From Nageia nagi (Eukaryota; Pinophyta), in NCBI GenBank assembly GCA_050084985.1, contig JBITNC010000001.1:114514001-114578000 (forward strand): a DNA stretch of 64,000 nt. Reading direction: 5' to 3'. The notes under the pieces are model-generated. The model was not told the DNA's origin. It did no database searches and saw only the letters and a list, made by a program, of their open reading frames with translations. The translations under genes and the position numbers were made by a program. Below are positions 36,159 through 47,000 of this stretch, one piece after another (position 1 is the first letter of the stretch; each line of letters opens with the position of its first letter).

Positions 36159-36578
36159 TGTTAGGAACCTAACAAAACTAAAAGGGGTTTTATCCAAAAT
36201 AGTAATTAAATATAAACAATACAAAACAATCAATAGATTCATAAAGCAATAGAACATAGAAATAGAACAGTACATTCATATTGATAATAGAATAACTTTA
36301 TTGATAGTAATATGAATTGTAGGTTGCTTTTAGGGGGCTTCCTCCTTAGTTCCTCCTTACAACTCAAAAGGCAAATGGTTTTACAAGATGTTCACTTTAC
36401 CCCTCTTACAAATATTTATAAGCTTCCTACTTTAACCCTAATTGGTAATTTAATTCAAAATGGCAATTTGCTTTACAAAAATACAACGGTTCACATCATA
36501 AGTCAGTACAAATTGATAATTAAAATAACTACTAACATAATTAAACCTAATTAAATGTTAGGATGTGGGATCCTAACA
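36159..36578 (-). mobile_element. Solo LTR with 5-bp target duplication
   Basis: Ends are tgttaggaacc on the plus strand and gatcctaaca at the far end, giving inverted tgttagga/tcctaaca termini. It is flanked by perfect tttga copies (36154-36158 and 36579-36583). On the minus strand it has ttataaatatt as a TATA-like box and tcaataaagtt as a poly-A-like signal, and its 5' end forms a subterminal inverted repeat (tgttaggatcc...atcctaaca). It is 420 bp, the size of a small Ty1/copia LTR. Left by recombination between the two LTRs of a lost element. The 36312-36554 frame inside it is not a gene. Confidence 0.85.
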
Positions 36579-36583
36579 TTTGA

Positions 36584-38043
36584 AGTGGCCAACAATTTAT
36601 TCAAGTATAAGATTTGGAGGGTCCAACATTATAAGAGTTAAATTATTGATTATAATAACACATTTTTTAGAATACAATAACATGTCAAAGGCACCTAGGA
36701 ATTAATTGCTAAATAATGAGAAATCATATTTGAAATAAAAGGTATTTCAAATATTCAACTTTGAAGTCTAGGTTTGATATTTAGGATTTTATAAAATATT
36801 ACAAAATAAAATAGCTTGAATATTATGTGGAAAAGGGTAGGATAATGTCAAATTCATTAATATGTAGATATACAATCAAGCCAGATTCTAATTCTACTCT
36901 ATATATTCAATTAAGATAGTAATATTACAATGATAAAATAATGTAGTAAAATCAACACTAAGCTTAAGCTAATGTTAATTTCAAATTGCTTAAAAATAAA
37001 TTTTAATACCTAAAGATATATAAAGAATAATAAATATTTGAGAACAACAAAAAATAATTATATAAAACTTGACATTAAAGATGAAAAAATACAAGACTAC
37101 TTCACTTGAAATGGTGGTATGGACTTTAAGCTAGAAACATTGGTATATATCCTTTAATTCCAAAATAGTGCTATAAAGCAAAATAGTGATAAATTCCCCT
37201 ACACTTTGCTTCATTTGACTTTAATCTAGGAATGACTTTGAGGAAAATAACTTATAAGGATCCCTTGTAAGTTATCAAGTGACAAATGGGGATGGTATGT
37301 TGGGGATATTTCTTATCTTTCAACACATGGTAGTACCCTTTATTAGATAAAATTTTCAAACAATAAGAAGTCATGAAATATAAGATATAATGTGCAAACA
37401 AATGAAGCTTACACCAAGTATATAAAGATACCAAAGTCCATGTAAAGAATGTAAAATATTGAGTGAAAGATGTTTCAATCATACCAAAGATGAAATTTTT
37501 CAACCAAACTTCTCTCAAAATATTTGTTTTCGAGAGAATTCAATTGTATTTTTATAACCAAGTAATATTCTTTTTTTATATGATTCTTAACCATTAACTT
37601 TTTCATTCAAATGCAATTGAAATATATCTAATTTACGATCTATTTGAAATATCAACCTCAATTGAATTAAATCTACAATATAAATACATCAAACCTAATT
37701 AACATACACAAACATATTAAAAAAATAAATAAATAAATAAACAAATGTAGAGAAAACATCATACTAAATCAAAAAAAAAATCTAACTGAAATTAAATTAC
37801 ATAAATCATTTAAAAATAAAAATAAAAAAACTCTAGAATTATAAAATTGCGTAAATTTTGAAATACATGTAAGATAAATATTTAATAGCATGAACATTTG
37901 AGGATGGAATGAAATATGTTTGAAATTGAATATTCTCATTTGTTTATAAAGTTAGTTTGATGTCTGTATCTAATAGTGAAATTCAATCCATATCACAAAG
38001 TGTATGACATAGAATAGTTAATAATCAAAAAATATTAACAGTT
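36584..38043. other. Intergenic DNA upstream of tRNA-Phe
   Basis: No gene or repeat is recognised. The minus frame at 37252-37518 has no family motif. AT-rich sequence (ataatcaaaaaatattaac) lies just upstream of the tRNA, as is usual for plant tRNA genes. Confidence 0.5.
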
Positions 38044-38048
38044 GCGGG

Positions 38049-38091
<43 letters not shown>

Positions 38092-38116
38092 GCGTGTTCG
38101 ATCCACGCTCACCGCA
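38044..38116 (+). tRNA. trnF-GAA: tRNA-Phe (anticodon GAA), nuclear type
   Basis: A 73-base cloverleaf folds completely. The acceptor arm is gcgggga with tcaccgc, the D arm gctcagttgggagagc, and the anticodon arm tcaga-ctgaaga-tctga with GAA. The variable loop is aggtc, and the T arm gcgtg-ttcgatc-cacgc has the B box. It ends in discriminator A, without CCA as expected of a nuclear gene and with no intron. From memory it matches the wheat cytosolic tRNA-Phe base for base, including the unusual G5-A68 non-pair. The first T run of four downstream is about 60 bases away (near 38178), rather far for a Pol III terminator. It is probably functional; it is the only intact gene in the window. Confidence 0.96.
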
Positions 38117-41100
38117 AATTATATTATTAGAACACTCAATTATGTTAAAGGACAAATCTATGAGAAAATCATTAACATATTTTGTACCCAAACACTTGAG
38201 CGTTATTTTTTTATATCAGCTTTGTTTGTAGTAAAATAAAGTTTATAATGTTTTTTTAAAAAGAAAACAGAAAAATTATAGAGTTTTAACAATTAGAATA
38301 TGAATACTTAATATTCGTTCTATAGCTACAACATTAGGTGTAGTGGAGAGGCAAAATGTCGTATGTGAGTTCGTACATTAAATGGTGACTTCAATATTTA
38401 AAAAATGATAAATTTTATTATTTAAAAAATAGTTGGCTTCAAATATATATATATTATATATATATAATGATATTTCTCGACGTTTTTTTGATATATAAGG
38501 GTATATATCAAAGCTAGTTATAAAAGGTGATATAAAGAAGATTTATTAAAACTAAAGGTTTAAGGAAACCTAAGGGATATTTTATAGAATAAATAAATAA
38601 TAAATCTATGATATGTTGGGTTAGATTTGGCTTTTGGATCAATTTGTGGTTAATTTAAGGACCAAAATACTTATGTTATAGGACACAATGTAGACATTTA
38701 AAAATGATTTTCTATTTATTATAAAATTATATTTATGGTATCTAAATAGAATATTATTTAAATTATGTAAATATATCCAGCATGTGTAGGGGAGTTGGAG
38801 AGAGGGATAGCTAAAATGCCTTAAGTGGATAATGAGAGACCCTCCATATCTAAATAGAATGCTATTAAGATATGAATATCTAAAATCTCTCAAGTGACGA
38901 ACCAAGAGCCAAGGCATTCCACATCTAAATCTATTAATTGTAGATCTAATATAATCCATATTTCAACAAGCCTACATAATTTGAGGATTGCTAATATTCA
39001 TGTGTACACATTCTTGATTTTATTCTTTAGATCTTGAATGTTATTGTAGCACATAGGTAATATTTAATTATGTTTATTTATTAATTCATAATTATTATTT
39101 ATCATGTATAGACAAGGTCCAAGATGTCTACACTAAGCTTGGTAATGTTCTTAGATGCAATATTCTTTGATGTTCTATTCATTTTAGTAATCTCCTTGTG
39201 AAATTTTACTTTGGCAATCTCCTTGGTAATGTCTCGGTTGTTGGCTGAGTTGATCAGATGTTGACCTTGCTGCAACCTATGTCCCATGTTCCATTCCTAG
39301 TACGAGACATACATGTTATGTAATGGCCTCCTATAGTCATTTGTCCCATAGATCAGTTGGTTTGTAGTGGATGTTAATATAATTTACCTTTTTTTTTACC
39401 TTTATGAACATGAACTAAGGAAAAGCTTAAATGAATATGTTCAATCATGTAGCATTTTTTTGGAAGTGCAGCCTACAAGACTAGCTTTCAAAAAATAAAT
39501 TTTTTTGCTTTAAGGAAGAGTCAAGGATGAGGTTGATATTATTTTTTCAATTCTTTTAATTATGTTTAAAAGATACCAGGAAGAAACATTGGATTGGGAA
39601 CATACTTATTGAAAGTGCAATCCCGAAGCATGTAGAGGTTGACTTCATGTCCTAGAAATCATGTTTATATCCTTGAAATTGGATTCTTACACAACTTTTA
39701 AGAAACTCCTTGTCATTTATCCTTGGAAGTATTGTTATTTTTCCTATAATACTTGTGCATTGTTTAATATTTTACTTTATATGAGAAACAATCATTAAAA
39801 TACTTAATTGATATATATTTACTTATGGATAAACTTTAATAGGTCCTACAAACCAATGGGTTTAATTTAGGACATTAAAATATATCTACCTATCTATTTA
39901 ATATTAGCATTAGAGAATACACTTTTTAATGTAAAATTTCAAGATGTCTATGTATATGAATTGAGTATTTTCTCTTAGCTTTATATGAATTTGGATAATA
40001 TTAGCATTGGATTCAACTAGGTGTAATCATCTACACTAATGTATGGATGAAATAATATGAAGTTAAAAGATACCACTTTAATTCAATTTCTAAAATCATA
40101 TCAAGTAGGGCCAAAGTCAATATTTTACATAAATCAAATAGACATTTAAATACAAATCATTTTAAAAGGTAAAAAAATAAATTTAGGTATCTAAAGTTTG
40201 TCTATTTTAGGGATGTGGTTAAAGGAGAGAAATTCAAATCACATGCCTAAAAATATAAAAGGATATATAGCTTGATAAAGCTAAGATCTTGTAAGATGTT
40301 GTTAGGTAAAAGGAATCAACCTTTGAAAATACATGATCATAAATCTTAGTGTGATATGCTTGGAGACATATCCTTGCACCAAGAGTTGAAAAAAGTAAGC
40401 TAAAACATGAATGAATATGTTCTTTTTTGGTGAATCAATTGGTTGTGATCATCCCTTTTTTGTGGGCTACATATGAAACAACTTGAAGTAAAAATATTAG
40501 ATGAAAAAATGATGAAATATGGGAAAATCGTATTTACTTTAATTGATTATGATATTCATGATGAGGTGTTGAATATGATAATTCATGATTTTTAATAAGC
40601 TAAAGGATAAATTTAAAAATTAACATTTTGATGATAAAATTGATATTGAAATTGTTGGATAATTTTAATTTCTTTTTTATATTAGGTGATTGATGATCAT
40701 ACTCTAGTTAGTAGTCATGTACTATGAAATAGAGACATAATTTTTTATAATATATATTAAATTGAAACCATTATTGTAATATAAAAATGATCATATATGA
40801 GATGAATTGATGAATTTTTTTTCTATAATTTAGCATGTAAATAAAGGATAAAACTTACTTTAAAAATAATCATAAAGCTAAGAGATTAACATTTTAGAAC
40901 TTAGGTGCCAAAACACTAGTGATCTAGGTATTGTGTTACAAAATATTAGTGTTTTTGAATTCATGCAAAAATAGGATATTTTTTGAATTTTGCTTATTGG
41001 TGATCTAAGGATGTTTGCATTGAAATACTTGTTTGAAAGTGATGCCTAGATTTTAATGTTGAAGCTCATGCACCAATTAAATGACTTAAAAAATAATAAA

Positions 41101-41794
41101 ATATCCACATACAAAAACTATAAGAGGATGTAAAGGAGAATCCACTTCATTTTCTTAGAAGCTAATTACTTAAAGAGAAATAACATAGAGGAGAATTAGG
41201 ATTTATTGTATACTTAGGTTCTACTAATTTTCTAATTTTTATGAATATAAATTTTGGGGATTCCTACATCATATACACCTATTAAAGTTGTAGAAAACAA
41301 TCATGCTTATCATAATTAGTTGTTAAATATTTTCAAGATTGGAGAGGAAGGGTGACTTCATTAGGGGTTCTTAAAGGATCACTTTATAAGTTGGATTTCT
41401 AAGTCTTTTCTTGAATTTTTCTATATTTTTTGGTAGGGTTTCAATTATTCAATTTGTTGATTTTAGGTTGATTTTGTATGTCTTTTGAAATTTATTTTAT
41501 ACTACAATCCCAACAATGTGCATCCAGGTGCAAAGTATGGTCCATTTTAATAAAGTCTCTAATGAATGTTATATATTTTGAGTCCTAGATTTCTTGCATT
41601 CTAGGAATTATAGGCTAAAATGTTTGTGTTCTAGACTACAATACTAAAAGCACCCATATTTTGAGGTTAGGTAGAGAAAAACATATTAGATTTTGATGAA
41701 ATATCTTTTTTAGATGATGTTTACTTATTTATAAGTTCGTTGCTAATTTTATTGATTTATCCTAGAAATTTTAGATAATGATTACCTCATAGAT
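38117..41794. other. Intergenic DNA with one degenerate 108-bp tandem pair
   Basis: No gene is recognised. Two diverged units begin with tatctaaatagaat at 38739 and 38847, with a weaker third start near 38921. The minus frames at 38639-38959 and 39102-39287 show no family motif. Confidence 0.4.
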
Positions 41795-42135
41795 GACTCA
41801 AAGAGTGACCATTAAGATTGTATGGGTGTATAAGCTCACTACTGATGAGATCAAGGTACTAAGGGCTATGAATTTATTCTTAATTTTGTGAGTAACATAT
41901 GTGGTTCTTGATTATACCATATTTATTACTTGTTCGAAGAGATGGGATCTAGATACTAACATATTTTACCTACTTGTAGGTGAGATAATTATGATATTGA
42001 AATATATATACCATACCATGCACATATTTAAATATGGTAGGTTATTATATATAGATTAATTTTTAATAGAAGAGAAGGAACATAAGTTAGATTGATACTT
42101 AACTAAGTTGCTTGATGATACAATCATAAAAAGTA
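41795..42135 (+). pseudogene. Plant mobile domain (PMD) relic, second locus
   Basis: In one plus-strand frame with a single stop the sequence reads VTIKIVWVYKLTTDEIKVLR, then VLDYTIFITCSKRWDLDTN and IFYLLVGEIIMILKYIYHTM. The second part fits the PMD core (W..ET..FHxPxGExTxTLxDV) and the first part fits the region before it. Downstream (to about 43700) there are only short suggestive pieces. One, near 43600, reads VHDGYVCLYYNHYIREC and might be a damaged zinc knuckle. No element ends were found, so whether it is a host gene or transposon cargo is open. Confidence 0.55.
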
Positions 42136-45117
42136 CAATTATTATTTAACTAGTATATGTGCTAACATTCTTGAGGTTAATTTTCTTATATTCGACTAGT
42201 TCTTTTTGCTACCTTATAATGTATTGTCTATCCAAATCAGAGTTATGATATGTTTTTTATTAACATAACACATATTATGAAATTGATGGTATAAGAGAAG
42301 GAATTGTGTTTATGGGGTCTAGGTATCCTTGGATAATTGATATTTTCTTCTTTAACATGAAAGGAAAAAATAATATATCCATCCCTCATCATTGTATATT
42401 TGAGCATCTGAGAACATCATCATTCTTAAGGTATTCTTCATTCTATTGATAATATTAAGTTACTTTCGTAAGCATGGTATTCTTTTGATTACAAAAGGGA
42501 TGCCCATATTAACCACTTAAAGAAGTACATTAACAGATGAGGATATAGGTTTTGTCAACTGTGGAAAGGATTCCCATGAGTTGAGTTGTGTCCAATGCAA
42601 CTATTAGCTACAAAGTTACCATATATTCATATATATTTATTACTTACAATAAGTATTATGGAATTTTGGGATCTATAACCTAATATCCCAATATATACCA
42701 TTGTGCCGTAGAGAGGTATCTCTCAAATATGGTCATTCACTATCTCACTAATACCATTAATTAATAGGATCATGAATGTGATTCTCCTATAAACATAAAT
42801 GGGGATATAATAGATCATAGATGTACTAATACTTGTAGGGACTGATGAATGGTTATGATGCTACAACTAAGAATATTTTATGAAGAAGATTGTATATATG
42901 TAAGGGAGTGTAAGGATAATATAGGATCCAATGTGGGATATTATAATGATTATTAGAATAAGAATGATACTTTGGAAGTATCATGGGTGATCTCTTTTTC
43001 CAAGGCTTTGATGGATTAAAGATGATAAAAGGGTGGTTCTTGTAAGAAACTCAATACAATTATGGTTAATGAAAAAAATGCAATATGAACAATCAGATCC
43101 CAACATATTTATATATATTTATTTTTAAAGCTAGCATTAGCAAGTGACCATCTCTCATTTTGGACTCCACCATGATTATCTACTTAAGGGAGGAAACAGG
43201 CTTAAAACAGTAGTGCAACATATAAAAATGTTTATCCTAGTGATGGAGCTATATGATAGTAGTATTTAGGAGAGACGATGAAGAAAGGATTTATGTATTG
43301 AGATCAAGGGATAATGAGAGAGGATGCATGGCCTAGATGAATATGTTTCAAAATTTGACCTTAGAGTTATAGTAGCTATGAATAAATATTGTTAAGAGAG
43401 AAAAAGAGAACTTGGCCAAGGCTAATATATTGCCTCTAAGAAATGTGTGGACTATCTACATGGTGGAGAACATAATTGCTAACACTTTATTTACCAACCT
43501 AAGATAGATATAGAGGAAGTTGGCATACTATAAAGGAACTTATAATATAGTTTCCTCTCAAGGGAACAAGGGAAATTTCACTTGGAGATTATCATCAAGG
43601 TGCATGATGGTTATGTTTGTTTATATTATAACCATTACATTAGGGAGTGTATCATATGAAGAATAAAAATAAGAGAGGTATGGAAAATTAGTCTCTTTTT
43701 ATCTATTATATATCATAATATTATACCAAAGATCGAGTTATTTTTTATACCAAATTATGTAGTGTTATAGAAAATATGAAAATAGAAATAAATAAATAAA
43801 TATTAAATCATATCATATTTGATGATCATGATGGTGAAAATGTTTTAAATATAAAATACGCAATAAAATATTAAAATTACATTAGTTAATTTTGCAAAAA
43901 AAAATTAAAAGGATAATTATATATACTAGAGAATAAATATTTAAAATATTATTTGAAAAAGAATTATACAAAATAGGTGATAGAAATGGTAGAAAAATTC
44001 AAAAGATAAAAAGATGATAAAAATTAACAAATAACAAAAAATAAAAAAGAAAGAATTTTGAATTTTATATTGGATTTTAGGAAGTGGTAAATATAGAATT
44101 ATATTAGGAGGATAATATATGGCTATTTATTTATTAAGGTAATCACCGTGTTGATATGATCCATGGACCCAACCCTCTAGATAGTTTTATACCTATATAA
44201 AAGTACTATCCTAGAATACATGCTTTGATCCTAAAAAGATAATGATATGGGCCTACCTATCTCAAAATATCCATTTTTAGGATATTGATTATTTAGCCTA
44301 ACTCACCTTTGAAATGACTATTATGTTAAAAATATTATTTTTGTATCTTATTTTTGTTTATCTATGCAATTCTAACAATATTTTATTTTTAACTTTTCAA
44401 TTTGATTCACAAGTTATTATGGTAAGGTGTTATTGTAAATTCCTAGTTTCTAGTTTATGGATGAACTAATGCTAATTGTTGAGCGTGATGAATAGGTTGG
44501 TTGGTTTGTGAGTTATCATCAAATTTGATTACCTTTTATTCAATCAAATCTTAAATATTATATCATCTTTAGGGAAATTTTTAAGAACTCTTCTCTTTAA
44601 CTACCTCATAATCATTTTGGTGAATCAAGTTAAAAATTACTTTAGAAAATTTAGTGAATCTAGACAAAATTAGTTGAGAAAACTTGGCAATTTCCATAGT
44701 CAAATCATAAAAAGCTGAAAAATTTTGGTGAATTTTTTATCTAAATAAAAAAAATTGATGAATTTTTTATCTAGATAAAAAAATTTGTAAAATTATGCCT
44801 CATTTCATTAATAATTTTGTTACTAATTCATCTATAAATGTTTTACAAGGTCATCAACAAATTTATTATATTTAGTAACAAATTCCTTATCGACCTAATA
44901 AAAAATTTTCTAATGACTTGGAAATAAATTTGCCATGGGTCATCAATAAATTTTTTACTATGTTATCAATAAATATTTTACTTAATTATCGCTAAATTTA
45001 TTATCAAATCTCTAATTAATTCATATTGTTCAAGGATAAATCAAATAAATATTTCAAAAAATATTAAAGAAAATCAAGAGCACTATTTATGATTATAATA
45101 AGAAAAGATCTTGGAGA
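42136..45117. other. Unassigned DNA, possibly more coding relic
   Basis: Follows the PMD relic. 43140-43690 is a little less AT-rich and reads as broken short frames, one of which has the zinc-knuckle-like piece mentioned above. I could not assign a family. 44750-45010 repeats the words aattttttatct(a/t)aataaa and aatttattat. Confidence 0.35.
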
Positions 45118-45357
45118 AAAATTAAGTTGGTTTCTAGGTTGGTGAGGAATAGATTATAATTTTTGGTCATAAGGATGAAAACATTGGTTCTCTAATACAT
45201 AAGTTCTAAAATTTTGATATTTTGAGATAGCTACCTCATAATACTCGTGTTTTGGTTTTTGATCCCAAAATAACTATGTTTTGGGATAAGGAACCTTAAA
45301 CATGAATTTTGAAAAAAATTAAGATTTAAGTTGGATTTGAAGCTAAACTAAGATTTA

Positions 45358-45384
45358 AATAATAATAATAATAATAATAATAAT
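45358..45384. repeat. (AAT)n microsatellite
   Basis: About nine ATA/AAT triplets in a row inside the copy-1 repeat. The other copy (near 61930) has only an A-run here, so it expanded after duplication. Confidence 0.85.
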
Positions 45385-45580
45385 TGAATTAGTTTCACAT
45401 AAAATGATTTAGTGTAAATATATAAATGATATATTGTAGTGATCATAATTTTTAGACCACTTTCCTCTTGAGTGTTTGCTAGAAATTTTTGACTTGTATC
45501 TTTGGTTAGTCATCATACCTGCAAATAGTAAAATAAAAGTAAGTATTTAGAATATTATAAACTTTAAAAGGAAAATATTT

Positions 45581-45627
45581 ATATATTATGTTGTTAAAAA
45601 TAATAAATACAATATGCCTAAATTATA

Positions 45628-45672
<45 letters not shown>

Positions 45673-45722
45673 TATATATATAGATATAATTTAGGCATAT
45701 TGTATTTATTATTTTTAACAAC

Positions 45723-45732
<10 letters not shown>
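45581..45732. repeat. Perfect palindrome, arms of about 76 bp
   Basis: The left arm reads atatattatgttgttaaaaa, then taataaatacaatatgccta and aattatatctatata. The right arm is its exact complement through tagatataatttaggcatat and tgtatttattatttttaaca. The centre is a pure AT run and a second (TA)n run (45729-45767) follows. It could be a recent foldback element, a hairpin-forming MITE or an assembly artefact. It lies in the 2.98-kb segment absent from the other repeat copy. Confidence 0.85.
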
Positions 45733-45768
<36 letters not shown>

Positions 45769-45989
45769 GATGAAAAAGATAATTAGTATTGAAAATACGA
45801 TTGAATTTATTTAGCTTAAAAGTATATGAGTTGATGATTTATTATTATTTAAAGAATTTAAATAGTAATAAATAAATATGAAACATGGATCAAATAATTA
45901 TTATGTATGATAAATATTTAATATTTAGATGTGACTTAAATATTAAATATTATAATAGATGTTACTTAAATATTTGAATATTGTCAAGT

Positions 45990-46680
45990 TTGCACATTAT
46001 CTTATGCAAGAAAGAAACAAAGAAAGAAAGAAATTGTATTAATGTCCTCAAGTGACCAAAGGACTAGCATGTACAATCTTATTAGAAAATTCAACTAAAC
46101 CTTTAATGGAATTTATCTAAAGAAAGCAAAAATAAATGAGCTAAAGAAAAAACTTTAGGTTAAAGAACCCACCCTAGTGGGAGGGAGGGGGGTACAAAAT
46201 CTAAAACATACATAGAGAAGTCATCTTAAGCCTATCCGAGAGAGGAGTGTGGCAACATACTCTGGTCTGGGGAGGCACATGCTATACCTATGTGAAGTGT
46301 CTGATATTTTGCTAAGTTGAAAGAGAGAAATGATCCAATGATTCATCAATGGCTCTAGCATGCTTTGAAGGCATCTCCTGGTTTAATGAAGTGGTTGTGA
46401 GTGTTCCTCTCGATGTCTCCTATGGGCTCCCTCTAGGGAGGAGGCATGGAATAAGGATGTAATGCATCAATCACCTAGGAGATGCTGAGCTTGAGCTAGA
46501 AGATGTTTCCATAGGAGGAAGGCCTCTTAAAGGTAAAATGCTAAGCATTGTTGATCTAGGTACCAGATGAAAGAATCAAATGAGTCATGTGAATCGTAAA
46601 AGACACAATGGTATCGAATCTTGATCTCATTATCTATATTGTGGTTTGAATTGGGTTGAATAGAATGGCCTTGATATTTA
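45990..46680 (-). repeat. GC-richer segment, possibly a truncated LINE 3' end
   Basis: This segment stands out from its AT-rich surroundings. On the minus strand it ends ttttgtaccccc, gtgggttctttaacc, then ttaatacaatttctttcttt, resembling the short 3' UTR and tail of plant L1 LINEs. No reverse transcriptase is readable. Tentative. Confidence 0.35.
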
Positions 46681-46774
46681 TTATTAAATTTATAATTTGA
46701 AAGGACAAGGAATCTTCATTTGGCATAGGGTAGTATGCTAATGAAGGTAGGTCCAAGTATTGACTAAAAATTAT

Positions 46775-47000
46775 TATATTATGTTAACTAAATAATATTT
46801 TTTGTTAATATTAATGTATTAAAATTATTATTAATATGTATTCATATTAATAGCTTGATAAATATAAATTGTTTGATTAAATTACTTTAAAAAAATAGTA
46901 TAATATATAATGTTAGTTAAGTAATATTTATTAATATGAATGTTATTCATATTAATAACCTTGACAAATATGAATTGCTTGACTAAACTAATTGTAAAAT
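46775..47000. repeat. Degenerate tandem pair of about 128 bp
   Basis: Two diverged copies share attcatattaata, cttga(t/c)aaatat and aattg(t/c)ttga(t/c)taaa. No coding signal. Confidence 0.5.

Noticed and set aside
36312-36554. 80-codon frame
   Set aside because: It lies wholly inside the solo LTR and has no coding motif.
43140-43690. Possible gag with a damaged zinc knuckle
   Set aside because: Only one short piece (CLYYNHYIREC) is suggestive and it lacks the CX2C part; the rest could not be aligned to any gag by eye.
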